Source: Trichopria drosophilae
Lineage: Eukaryota > Arthropoda > Insecta > Hymenoptera > Diapriidae
DNA: 64,000 bases
Direction: 5' to 3'
Assembly: GCA_030407085.1 (NCBI GenBank)
Contig: CM059587.1
Span: forward strand, 17,829,001-17,893,000
In this document: one piece after another, positions 12,804-24,200 of the stretch
Numbering within the stretch: the first letter of the stretch is position 1
How the letters are laid out: the number at the start of each line of letters is the position of its first letter
Translations under genes and position numbers: made by a program
Notes under the pieces: model-generated
Told to the model about the DNA's origin: nothing
The model's input: only the letters and a program-made list of their open reading frames with translations
Database searches by the model: none

Positions 12804-13371
12804 CAGTGGCCCTCCCCTTATTTTAACTTTTCGAGTCAAGGTAGGTGGCGGCTTCTTCTCTTATTTTACCGCTTTCCCTCATCCTCGCCACTAGGCGGTA
12901 TGAGAGAATAAAAACAGAGAGAGGAGATATAGTGGCGTCTTTCTTCTCCTGTACAGTAGTCCCCATCCTAAGTTATACCGTCGGTTCTTTCAAAATGGCG
13001 GAAATTTATCCAAAGTTATAGCCCCTCACTATCCCCAATTCTGTAACTCTATTTATATCCGTGCAATGACTGCTTCTGTGTCTGTGTATCGTGAGCAAGT
13101 GTGGCTCAGCGAAATAATGTGGTGGGGGAAGGAGAGGAAGAGAGTGGTATAACTTTGGACAAGTCAAATCTATAATTTAGGATAAACATATAACTTTGGG
13201 CGGTATAACTTAGAGCGGGGACTACTGTATGCGCAAGCGCAAACTGCAGTCCGAACTCTTTTGAACACTTTAAAATGGCGAATGGTGGGGGAACTCACGA
13301 GGGGAAGAAGTTAACATAAGGGACGAAAGAAAGTTAAAATAATAGAAGTTAAAATAAGGGGAGAGCCACTG
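12804..13371. mobile_element. MITE of the CAGTGGCC family, array copy 3, interrupted
   Basis: Same family as copies 1 and 2, but more diverged. It is lengthened to 568 bp by a second MITE inserted at 12954-13227 (separate entry). Removing that insert restores a CCTGTATGCGC junction equivalent to CCTGTATGTGC in copies 1 and 2. It ends GAGCCACTG followed by TA at 13372. Confidence 0.8.
12954..13227. mobile_element. MITE of the CAGTAGTCC family inside array copy 3
   Basis: A 274-bp insert with inverted termini CAGTAGTCCCCATCC and an imperfect inverse ending GCGGGGACTACTG, followed internally by AAGTTATACCG / CGGTATAACTT. It is bounded by TA at 12952-12953 and 13228-13229. The neighbouring copies supply the empty site, so the boundaries and the TA duplication can be read directly. 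It is non-coding. Confidence 0.85.
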
Positions 13372-13499
13372 TAATTTACGTTTTGTACTGAAAATTCCTA
13401 CCTTACCGACGGCGGACTACTTTACCCCTTTATCAGATAACATCGCCGATTTTACCTACGGATACCTATGTAGAGGATATAATCACAAGATGTCGCCGT

Positions 13500-13956
13500 A
13501 ATCGACGGATAGATCGAAAGTAGTCGCTCGTCTTTTCCATATATCTCGTGATAATTGGTGAATTTCTCAGATTTTCTCGGCATGGGTGTAACGACCGTGT
13601 GTGTGGCACTGACACATTGCCACGGCGGGCAACGTCGACATCGGGATTGAGGAGCAGGCGGTGGAGGAGGTGGAGGAAGGGTGGACCGATTTCGGGACAT
13701 TCCTGTAACCGAAATGACTATAGTTCTATAGGAAAAGCTAGTGACAACACTCGCGATCGGTTGTGCCATCAGGCAATCGTGCTCAGGAATTTCCACTTAT
13801 CAAGTCAGGTAAAGAAATCACTCACAAAATTCCTTCCTGATTCCTTGACCCACCTATACGTCTCCAAATTCATAAGACACCGATTCCCAAAATACAAAAT
13901 TACCATTTATGGTAATAACGTCACAATGACTTTGAGTGGTCGTCAATTGATTTCAG
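13500..13956 (+). other. Probable 5'UTR exon and first intron of egl
   Basis: A good donor, CAG|GTAAAG, lies at 13808/13809 and a good acceptor, TTGATTTCAG|TCGAG, at 13956/13957, so an upstream non-coding exon would join 17 nt before the conserved start ATG at 13974. The frame stays open upstream to 13548. The 142 extra codons it would add are Arg/Ser-rich at first and resemble nothing at the conserved Egalitarian N-terminus. I therefore take them as UTR plus a 148-nt intron. The transcription start is not identified. Confidence 0.6.
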
Positions 13957-13973
13957 TCGAGTGCGGTCGAGTC

Positions 13974-15290
13974 ATGGACAGTACCGAGTACGAGATGGTA
14001 CGCAACATGACTCTGCTGTTCTTCTTTGAACGGCTGATGGATAAGGGTGGTCCACGCTCCCTGCACGACCTTAGTTGCCAATTCGGAGCGAAGGGTTTCA
14101 CTAAAGAAATGCGCCAGATTGCTGGTGGATCGCAAAGCGGCCTTAAAAAATTTCTAGCCCAATATCCAGCGCTGTTTACTATTGACGGGGATTACGTGAC
14201 CGTCAATACTTTTCAGCAAGTTGTCGAGGAAGACGACGCCTCCAAGCAGCGCGACTATGTTCGGGAAGCTGTGGAGTACTTCTCCAACAAGTTGATGCAA
14301 TATGGCGCTGGTACCGAAGTGCCGATCAAGAGTCTTCTAGGTCATCGTTCCCAGGCATCGCCTGAAATTCGTCACATTTCGGGACAACACTTCAGCAAGT
14401 TTCGCGAGTTCTTGTTGAAGTATCCCGAAGCATTTTATGTTGTTGACGATAACGTGATATTAAAAGGATACGAAGGAATGAATGCCGAACCATTTAAGGA
14501 ACTAGAGCCCGATATTTCGATAGATCCAGAAGTCACCGCAAGGTTGTTGGATTATTTGGCCCACTGCGTCGAGAAGAAGGGTGTAATATTAGTCGAACAG
14601 CTTTTTCCTCTCGTCACTGAAAAGTTTCCGGAAGCAATGTTCAAGACGCAACAGGATCTGTCAACTTTCTTAAAAATGTGTCCGGATGCATTTCACGTGC
14701 AGAGTAACCTCGTCACGGTGATTCAACGACCGAAACAGTTTGAAGTCAATAGCGAACCAAACAATAAAAGCGTAAAACTAGGAAATCTATCGAAAAATGG
14801 GTTAAACTCGGAAGACACGTCTCTCAACAGTTATCAATTTAATTCTTTCCAAAATGCAGCGCCATCTTCGTTAGAGAGTAACAATTCTCCGCCTATAAGT
14901 ATACAGCAACAATCTCTGAAACAGCGAATCAATAATTTAGTTATGAAAACATTAGCCGATAATACCGAGAGAGATCGCAATTCGCAAGTGTCGCAACCGG
15001 TCGAGACGTGGAAACTTAAAGTTCTCCAGCAAGCTAGAATCATTACGAATGTAAAGGAATGTTTACAGATCGTCAATGATATTATGAATCCGAGGAGGCC
15101 TAATCCGGAAGGAAAAATCATTATTTCTTTCGACTGCGAAGGTATTAACTTGGGCGTGAAAGGGCAACTGACGCTTTTGCAAATTGGTACGATGTCCGGG
15201 CAAGCGTATATATTCGATCTTATTACAAGCCCGAATCTAGTGCAGTACGGAGGTCTGAAACAACTTCTCGAAAGTGAACAAGTAGTAAAG
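13974..15290 (+). CDS. egl coding exon 1 (residues 1-439)
   Basis: It covers the N-terminal BicD-interaction/RNA-binding region of the family and the first third of the exonuclease-like domain, including FDCEGINLG. The exon ends GTAGTAAAG|GTATTT in phase 0. A read-through frame continues to 15353 but loses homology after K439, which fixes the donor. Confidence 0.92.
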
Positions 15291-18200
15291 GTATTTTTCA
15301 TCTATTTCTCAGATGTAATTAAATACGAATATATTTACATTTATTTTAGGTGATTCACGACTGCAAAAACGATAGTGTCAATCTGTATAATCAATTTGGA
15401 ATTACACTCGTCAATGTTTTTGATACTCAGGTAAGTTAATACTAAAATGGAATTATCGAAAATAAGATAATAACAATGAAGAATTACACAAAAATAAAGA
15501 CCAAGTTTATGAACATGCAATAAAACTACCATACATTGATGGTTTTTATGAGAGAGTAATAAGTTCTTTAAAATGTCACAATATTCGTGTTGTACCACAA
15601 CTGAACAACAAACTTGACAACATTATTATTAAACGCGGTAAAGATGTTACACCAGTCATGGATCAAAACAATGTCGTTTATAAAATACAGTGTAAGAACT
15701 GCTCAGCATCATATGTAGGAGAAGAGGATGTTAAAAAAAAGGATTGCAGAACATAACAGCAATATAAATCTAACATCGAAAACAAAAAATGTAGTTCGAA
15801 TAGAATTTAACACTCGTGGTTAATATGATGTTGGAAAGGAAGTTACCGATCTTAACGAGCCAATAACAAAAACAATTTGTAATTAGTTTTTGCGCAACGT
15901 TTCGACGAGCTATGTCGTCATTATCGAGCTAAAAAATTATTATTGTTTTAAATTGTGAAATTACAAAAAGTTTACAATTATTAAATTAATAAATAATTAA
16001 GAAATAACGTAACATTCAACATACCGATAAAAAATTATAAAAGAATTTATATGTACAATGATATGTACAACGTCGAGAGTTATTTATCACTGAATATGAA
16101 AAGTATAATAATGTTAAAGTAAATAATGTACAATGTTGTTGTGTATTATATAGTTCCCTAGAAATGATCATTCAAATTAATTGTGAAAAAACGGTTTGAA
16201 AATTTTTTTGTTTCTTTTCTAAATGATGAATAATTTAATGGTATTTAAAAAAGTTTAGCAATCGAATATATTGGGAATGTAAATTTTGAGTATCTTCTTT
16301 TTTGTTGAGCCCTTTAGATTGGAGGTGAATATGTGCCATTTCCATTGTTTTTGTGTTCATTTACTCTTTTGGATAGTTGTCGTTTGGATTCTCCAACATA
16401 TGAGGCAATGCAGTTAACACAGTTTATTTTGTATACCGTGTTATTTTTTTCAAGTTTTTTTTTTGTTATATCCTTGCCTTTTTTTACTATATTGTTATTG
16501 TTATTGTGAATTCTAGGTAAAAGAATGATGCTGAACTTTTTCAAACTATACGACAAAGACTCAAATAAACCTTTAATGTATAGAATAGACATATGCGTTT
16601 TGTTGTTAGATAAACAAAAAGAATTATTATTATCCTCATTTAATTGACCAGTTTTGTTTTTGTTTTGAATAATTTCAATGCGTTTTTTAATAAATTTTTC
16701 TATAAAAGAAGATGGAAAGTTGTTTTTAGATAATTGCGTCCTCACTATATCAAGATTTTTCTTATGAAACGATATGTCAGATGTTACAATTGCTCTATCA
16801 ACCAAATTGTAGATCATAGCAATTTTTTGTGTCATTGGGTGGTCTGAGTGGAAATTTAAAAATCGTCCCGAAGATGTACTTTTTTGATACCAGTCAAATT
16901 TACAATAATAATTTTTTAGCTCGATAATGACGACATAGCTCGTCGAAACGTTGCGCAAAATCTAATTACAAATTGTTTTTGTTATTGGCTCGTTAAGATC
17001 GGTAACTTCCTTTCCAACATCAAAAAATGTAGTTTCTGAACATTGTATTTTATTATTTGTGACGCGTTTTGAAGAAAGGGACCTAAGCGTCCGAACGATA
17101 ATTGTGCAGGAGAGGGAAAAGATATGCTACCAACGGCTCAATTTTCAATATTTTGCGCTGAAATGTTCAGCATATCTTCCTAACTCGAGTTAGTAGTGTA
17201 CAGAAAGAGAGTAAGAGAATATCGGAAACACTGCGCCGCAGTCTTGCCTCTTCTTTTCCCTCTCCTCATAATTGCCGTTCGGACGCTTAGGTCCCTTTCT
17301 TCAGAACGCGTCACATTTCATGATTTTTATTGGGAACATGTGGAAATCTTAGATAAAGAAACTTCTTATTCTAAGAGATTAATATCAGAAATGGTACACA
17401 TCAAATTACAACCTAACTCTATAAACATAAAAGAAGACACATTAAAATTAAATAATTCATACAATTTGATGTTGTATCATTTTAAAAATAACAGTCATTA
17501 GTTACAACGACTTTGAATATATATTTTTCACAGAAATTTTCTTTTACTATATTGACAACAAACTCGTCGATATGTCAACTTTAGTTAGTCTTCGTATAAT
17601 TCTAAAACTGCGGCAATGTAAAATATTAATTTTTGCAAATTATATATAGATAGGTATTTAAAATTTTATGTTACTGTTCTTTATATACTGTTGTAATTAT
17701 TATTTTTTATATTATGTAATTTTAAAAAAAAAATTTTTTGAATAAATTTTCAGTCTTGAAAATGACAATGACGCTGTCGAAACTACTTGAATAAAACAAG
17801 ACCAAGTGTTCATTTGTTTTATCATTCATTTGACTCGGATAATCGATCTAGCCAATTTTTCTTATTTGAAAACTTCACCGAGTGTTAAATTCACGAATTT
17901 TATTTAATAATACTAAAATGATTCTGATTTGTGAAAGAAATTATACAAAATTTTACAGGCAGTACACAGTGTTCTGCAGTACCAAGAGACGGGAAAGCCA
18001 GTGTATAAAGTGAAAACAGCAAATTTAAACGCTTTGTGCGAATTGTACGGAGCTCCGTGTAATTTACTCAAAGATCAAATGAAAAACATTTATAGAAAGG
18101 ATCAGCGATATTGGGCGAGGCGACCAATAACTCGCGATATGATGATTTACGCTAGTAGCGACGTACTGAGTTTAGTGCCACAAGTCTACCTTGCCATGTC

Positions 18201-21200
18201 CAAGTAAGTTTGCGCTATCAATAAAATTATTCTATAAATGGGTGATTTTCAAAAAACTGTGATATTTTGAATCTTGTATAAGAAATTGAATATGTACTTG
18301 AAAGAAATGTAACTATTAGGCAATCGCTATTTGTAAATATGAAAACGATAAATATAAAAACTTTTGAAGATTCTACATACTAAAATATAAGTAAATGGTA
18401 CAAATAGATTTATACTTAACCTTAAAAATTTTAAATCCAGGAGATTTCTTATCTACAATTGATTTGAAAAATGCATTTTTACTAGTTCCTTTAGCCAAGA
18501 ATAGCAGAAAATTTGTTCGATTTGTGTTTAATCATCGTCTAAGGACATGTTATTGGTCGGAAAATAACAATGTATAGAAAGGGGAGTGATTGTCGTATAA
18601 AGTTTTACTCTCATCCTTTAATTACGCTGTACAGAACGACTTGAAGTCTACAGTTTTAAGCATAATTATGTGAATCTGTAAGTTTTTCAATATTTGCATC
18701 GACGATACGACTATTCAACACATAACTTTTCAATACAAGTAAGTTTTCACCACAGGACAACTTCGTCATAAACATTTCATCATGAAATTTTTCAACAAAT
18801 GACCCTTTCAACATAATATATTAAACATTTTAACAAAATAGATTAAGTTAGGTTAGATTAGGTTATTAGGTTAGGTTAGATTAGTTTAGGTTAAGTCAGG
18901 TTAGCCCTTTAACGCCGAGAAGTCCTGAAATTCTACTTCAACTTCTTAAGTATATAAATTGTACAAATACAGTACTCCTTCCCTTATTCTAATTTTCTCT
19001 CTTCTCCTATTCTAATATTACCCCTCACGCGTTCTCCCCACTTACGTGTGTTGACGTGTGGATTTTCTAAATAAAAATAACGGCGCATGCGCAACAAAAG
19101 AAAAAGAGGCAAAAGTGAGACTACAAATCTAAGTAGTGGGGGAGAGGGGAAAATTAGAATAAGGGAAGAAGGCCGCCAACTTGCCTGACTGGACAAATTA
19201 GAATAAGGGAAGGACTACTGTAATTTTTTGTTTCTTTCTAAACTAACGTATATAAACGTTTTAGAGGTCGCTCTTCTCGATTATCGGATTTAGAACATTT
19301 AAAAATAAGTCTTTTCACTAGATTTTTAATGTTTTTTTGTAAAAATATCGTTTTTTTACGACATTTCTCCTCGGTGAATCCAAATTTTTTAAAAATTCTG
19401 CGCTTCCACCGGCTTCTAATGCAAGTAATCGGTGGACCCGATAGTTGTACTAAAGAGTTGTGGAGGAAAACAATTTTTTTTAAAGCTTGGCGCATCCAAA
19501 ATGGCGTCCGCAATGACAATTTTTTTTTTAAACGTGACAAATTTTTATCTCGGAAACTATAGACTTTAGAGAAATTTTTCTCAGAAAAAATACCCTCAAA
19601 TTTTGTTAGAATGTTTTGATGCAATTTTTGGTTTTTCAAAAATTCAAAAAATCGAAATTTTGAAACGTCTTTTAAAAACATTTGAACTAATTTGAGAGTA
19701 TTCTTTAACTAATTCTAAGTCATATATGTTCTAAAAAATTTGTCTCTGAAGTCTATAGTTTTGGAGGACAAAAATTATTAAACTTTTCTAGATTTCACGG
19801 CTGATCATTTTTTCTCTTCAAAACTGTAGACTGTAGAGAAAATTCTCTTGATAGGTACGTATCTAGACGTTTTGAGGGTCGCTCTTTTTGGTTTTCGAGT
19901 TTAGAAAATTTAGTAATAAATTTTTCAACTAGATTTTTTTTGTGTTTTTTTAAATTTGTTTGTTATTTTTCTCTATCAAATCTCGTCGGAACTTATAAAC
20001 GTTATCAAGATTATTAATTTGTTAAATATAAAGAACACTTGGTACAATATTTCCTCGTTCTCACTTTGCACCTATTTTATTATCTAGAAAAGTTTAATAA
20101 TTTTTTTCCTCCAAAACTATAGACTTTAGAGAAAAATTTTTTAGAACATATTTGACTTAGGAATTAGTTAAAGAATACTCTGTAATTTTTTTAAATTTTT
20201 TAAATGACGTTTCAAAATTTCGATTTTTGAATTTTTGAAAAACCAAAAATTGCATCAAAACATTCTAACAAAATTTGAGGATATTCTTTAGCCAATTCTA
20301 AGAAATTTTTGTTCTGAGAAAAATTTCTCTAAAGTCTATAGTTTCCGAGATAAAAATTTGTCACGTTTAAAAAAAAAAATTGTCATTGCGGCCGCCATTT
20401 GGGATGCGCCAAGCTTTAAAAAAAATTGTTTTCCTCCACAACTATCGGGTCCACCGATTACGTACATTAGAAGCCGGTCGAAGTGCAGAATTTTTAAAAA
20501 ATTTGGATTCACTGAGGAAAAATGTCGTAAAAAAACGATATTTTTACAAAAAAACACTAAAAATCTAATGAAAAGACTTATTTTTAAATGTTCTAAACCC
20601 GATAATCGAGAAGAGCGACCTCTAAAACGTCTAGATACGTTAGTTTAGAAAAAAAATTATTTGTACAATTTATATACTTAAGAAGTTGAAGTAGAATTTC
20701 AGGACTTCTCGGCGTTAAAGGGTTAGGTTAGGTTCGATTAGGTTAGATTTTTTTATTATTTTGCGTGTATAATATCGACGCCCGAGTCCAAGAACCTGCC
20801 GTTTCGCCGCAGCGTTGCCCAGTAAACGAAAATGGATAGAAATTTATTGAAATTAATTGAAATTTTTACTCGCCAATCCGGATTGTTGATTTTAGCAAAT
20901 CTATTTCAATTCTGAATTCGTTTGTATTCCTGTACATGGATTGCCCTGCTTCAATTTGTATTCAGTGAAATCAATTACAAGATGGAAGTTGTAGTCTATT
21001 CATTTCAATTCCAATAAATAGAATTCGCCAATGTTATTTGAGATTCAATTGAATCCTTCGTAAAATGAGAGGTTATGTCAATTTATTTGAATTCAGGACG
21101 TAGAATTGGAAAGACAATCTTTTAATAATTGTGTATTTCCTTCAAAATCAGATTACTTTTTATTCTTTTAACAGAATAGGCAACCTTCTCCTGTATATAA

Positions 21201-24200
21201 TCCAATTATTAGCAGAAATATTGTAGAGGAATTCATTTCAGTTTAGTGTGGGGAATTGCCGATTTTTGTATGTATTGAAATCAATACAGAATGAAATAAA
21301 TGTGTGGAAGGGAATTCCTCGTTACGAGAATCTATTCACGTCAATTCTTTTAATATTTAATAATGTGAGCTTGGTCATTTTAATTATTCTTTGTTATTAA
21401 ATAATGGATATAACTTTTTTCTAAGTAGGCGATTATCACTTCAATACGCATAACACATAAAATATGATAAATTACCAATTATTTAAAAATATTAATATTA
21501 TGAGAAAATGTTTTTTCCGGGTTTCGTTAGAAAGTTAAGTTTAATTGTATGATAATTTTTCAATTATTTATGACCCACTTTCCTTTATTTTAAATTAAAA
21601 CCCTGCTTTTTAAATTTATTTTAAGGGGGTTTTAAAATTGTCACTTGATAAGATAGTAATCTACTCTTAAATCTATTCTTAAGATCTCTTAAAAAACATA
21701 GCAAAGAAATCAATTGAGAATTGACCGAGTACTTTTTTTCAATTCTCAATTAATTTCTTTGGTACTTTTTGGTATAGTGATTATAATTACTTGTACGGAA
21801 CCCAAATTTTTAAAAATCGATTCAGTCATTTTTAATATAGATTTTTGAGCGTAGATTACTACCTTATCAACTGACGACTTTCCCCAACTCTTTTATGAAA
21901 GAATGGAAAATCAGAATTCGAAAGAATTCAAGATTTCAATGTATTCCAATCCATATTCGTTTGCTGCCATTTTAAGGTTATGTTCACTTCATTGATAGAG
22001 ATTAATTGATATTTTGAATCTTTTTCAATGCAAAATGATTATACGCTTCAATTACCCAGTATGAATAGAAAATTATTTAACCCTGAACATTCTAATTTAT
22101 TTAAATTCTTTACACGGAATTAAGAATCCGGATTCAAAAAAATTCAAATTTTAAATTTATTTTAAGCCATTTTCGTTTGCTGGGTGAAGAACCGTCCGTT
22201 TCGTGATGAGTTCGAATAACCGGCCATTTCGATAACTGTTCGAAAAGCGGCCAATTCGGAAAGAGATTCGAAAATGCGGGCCATTTCGTTAAATACTTTC
22301 TGTATATGGGAATTTCATAGTTGTACCACTGCCGGATAGTGGCGTAACATAATTATATTTATTTCGGAGATTAACAAACTTGCAAATATAATATGTGACA
22401 TTAAAAATTAATAATGTACATTATATTGAAATGCAATATCTAATATTATTTCATTCCTGAAGCATGTACAGAAAAATTCGACTAATACTCATTATATCGA
22501 ATTTTAATAGTTCATATTTGCGATAACAAATGAATAACAGTTTTTAGAGAAATATCATTTATATATTTCTATTTCTGTTATATTCATGCTGGATACCTCG
22601 AACGCAGAATTTTTTTAAAATACTGACTAATAAATTAAATAAATATAATAAAATACACATGATTCAATTTATTGAGGAATAATAGTTTGAAACTTATTTA
22701 TAAGAAAACTAAATAAAATATGTATTTAAGCAGAGAATATTGTTATAATATATCCATCGATTAACAAATCCATACTACTCTAAGCACTATTAATTTAGGC
22801 TGTGGGGTCGAATGCTCTAGTTTTAGTACTTTTATTCGGCACATTCAATTTTTAGTGCTTACTTCAGTTCGTATATTGAAATAACACTGTTACGGAAATT
22901 GAATGATGAAAAGATCAAATATTTTTTTATAATGAGATCAATTAATTAAAATAAATTTCACTTTTTTATGAACCGTTTTTCTTAATAAATATCGTATATT
23001 TTTTCATGGCCATTACAGTTCATAACGATAATAAAAGTAATGATAAAAAATTTGACTACTCGAAAATTATTGTCTTACCATACATTAAAAACTTCACGTT
23101 TAAAATTAGGAATATTTTCAGACAATTTGACATCACTTTAATTAATAAACGTTTTAACACTTTAGAGACAATATTTAAGACTAAAATTGATACAATAGAT
23201 TTACAAAGAAGATCGTGTTTAATATATAAAATAGATTGTGAAGAATGCGATGCAACATATATTGGACAAACGAAGCGCTATTTAAAAAAACGTATTTATG
23301 AACATAGGAATGACTGGAAAAAAGACATTAAACATACAGCACTGACATCACATATGTTAAGTACGGGACACAACTTCAAATTTTCTGATGTAAAGGTATT
23401 AGATAACGAGAAACATTGGAAAAAAAGAAACATTAAAGAAATGATATATATTAAGAAATTTATAAATAGTATTAATTACATAATTGACACTGAAAAGTTA
23501 AGTGGTTGTTATAACATATTGTTTTGATACTTCTTTCTTTTTTATTTTTTTTTACTTTTAACCACCTGACTACTTAACTTATTTTATTTATTTTAATATT
23601 TATTTTAACATTTATTGACTTTTTACCACTAACTGGACTATTTATTTTATTTTATTTTGGACATTTGTTATTATATATTATTTATTATATTTATTATTTA
23701 TTTTTATAGATTTATTGAGTTTTATTTATTTTGTGTTCTCTTTAAAAATTTTTAATTCTATTCTTACATTCGGTCGTTACTAATATTTTCTTACATATTG
23801 TGTACTAATATTGTGCACTGGAAAGCATATTTATACGCTCTTGTTGACATTGTGTTTAGTCTTATTGTTCCATCTGACTCGTATACGGTGCGTTTAAATG
23901 TATTCAATTCAAATCTTTTGTTACCCGTCAAATTTTATACGTTGTTTGTGATAAGTGTTTTATTTATATTATTTATTTTTTTAAATTGTTATTTTTTATT
24001 AAATAGATGCCCCTGAAGAGGACCAACAAAAGGTCGAAACGTTGGGCTTGAGATTTTTAATATACAGAACTGTAATGGCCATGAAAAAATATACGATATT
24101 TATTGAGATCAATTAATACTGGATAATGTTCAATGTCAAACCGAACAAATTTTTTTGTGGTCCTGTGTAATTATACTGCTCAACAACATTTGACTTTGGG

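Larger units (their letters stand above)
15437..17810 (+). mobile_element. Penelope-like element (PLE-1), decayed, in egl intron
   Basis: Plus-strand translations at 15470-15790 give PYIDGFYERVISSL, then VVYKIQCKNCSASYVGE and KKRIAEH, the zinc-ribbon-like and GIY-YIG endonuclease parts of PLEs. The frame resumes after two insertions at 17313-17501 with HVEILDKETSYSKRLISEM, the usual C-terminal block, and a stop at 17499-17501. A 3' motif, CTTGAAAATGACAATGACGC + TGTCGAAAC (about 17756-17787), looks like the hammerhead-type PLE terminus. Frameshifts and the missing RT show it is dead. Confidence 0.75.
22986..24104 (+). mobile_element. Penelope-like element (PLE-3) with inverted ends
   Basis: The ends are inverted copies: CGTATATTTTTTCATGGCCA near 22990 and TGGCCATGAAAAAATATACG near 24075. 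Inside, 23006-23527 encodes the GIY-YIG endonuclease. A hammerhead-like motif lies at 24009-24047, just before the 3' end. The reverse transcriptase is absent, so the copy is truncated. The same termini (TGTAATGGCC) recur at about 28785 and 55303. Confidence 0.75.

Noticed and set aside
13452..13796. 114-codon minus-strand frame with a Pro run
   Set aside because: It is antisense to the egl 5' region; the Pro run is the complement of a GGN repeat.
18842..18904. Telomere or subtelomere
   Set aside because: The TTAGGTT units are degenerate, about 60 bp, and lie inside an intron of egl.
23006..23527. Host GIY-YIG nuclease (SLX1-like)
   Set aside because: The flanking inverted termini, the RT-derived N-terminus and five related fragments in the window identify it as a Penelope-like element.
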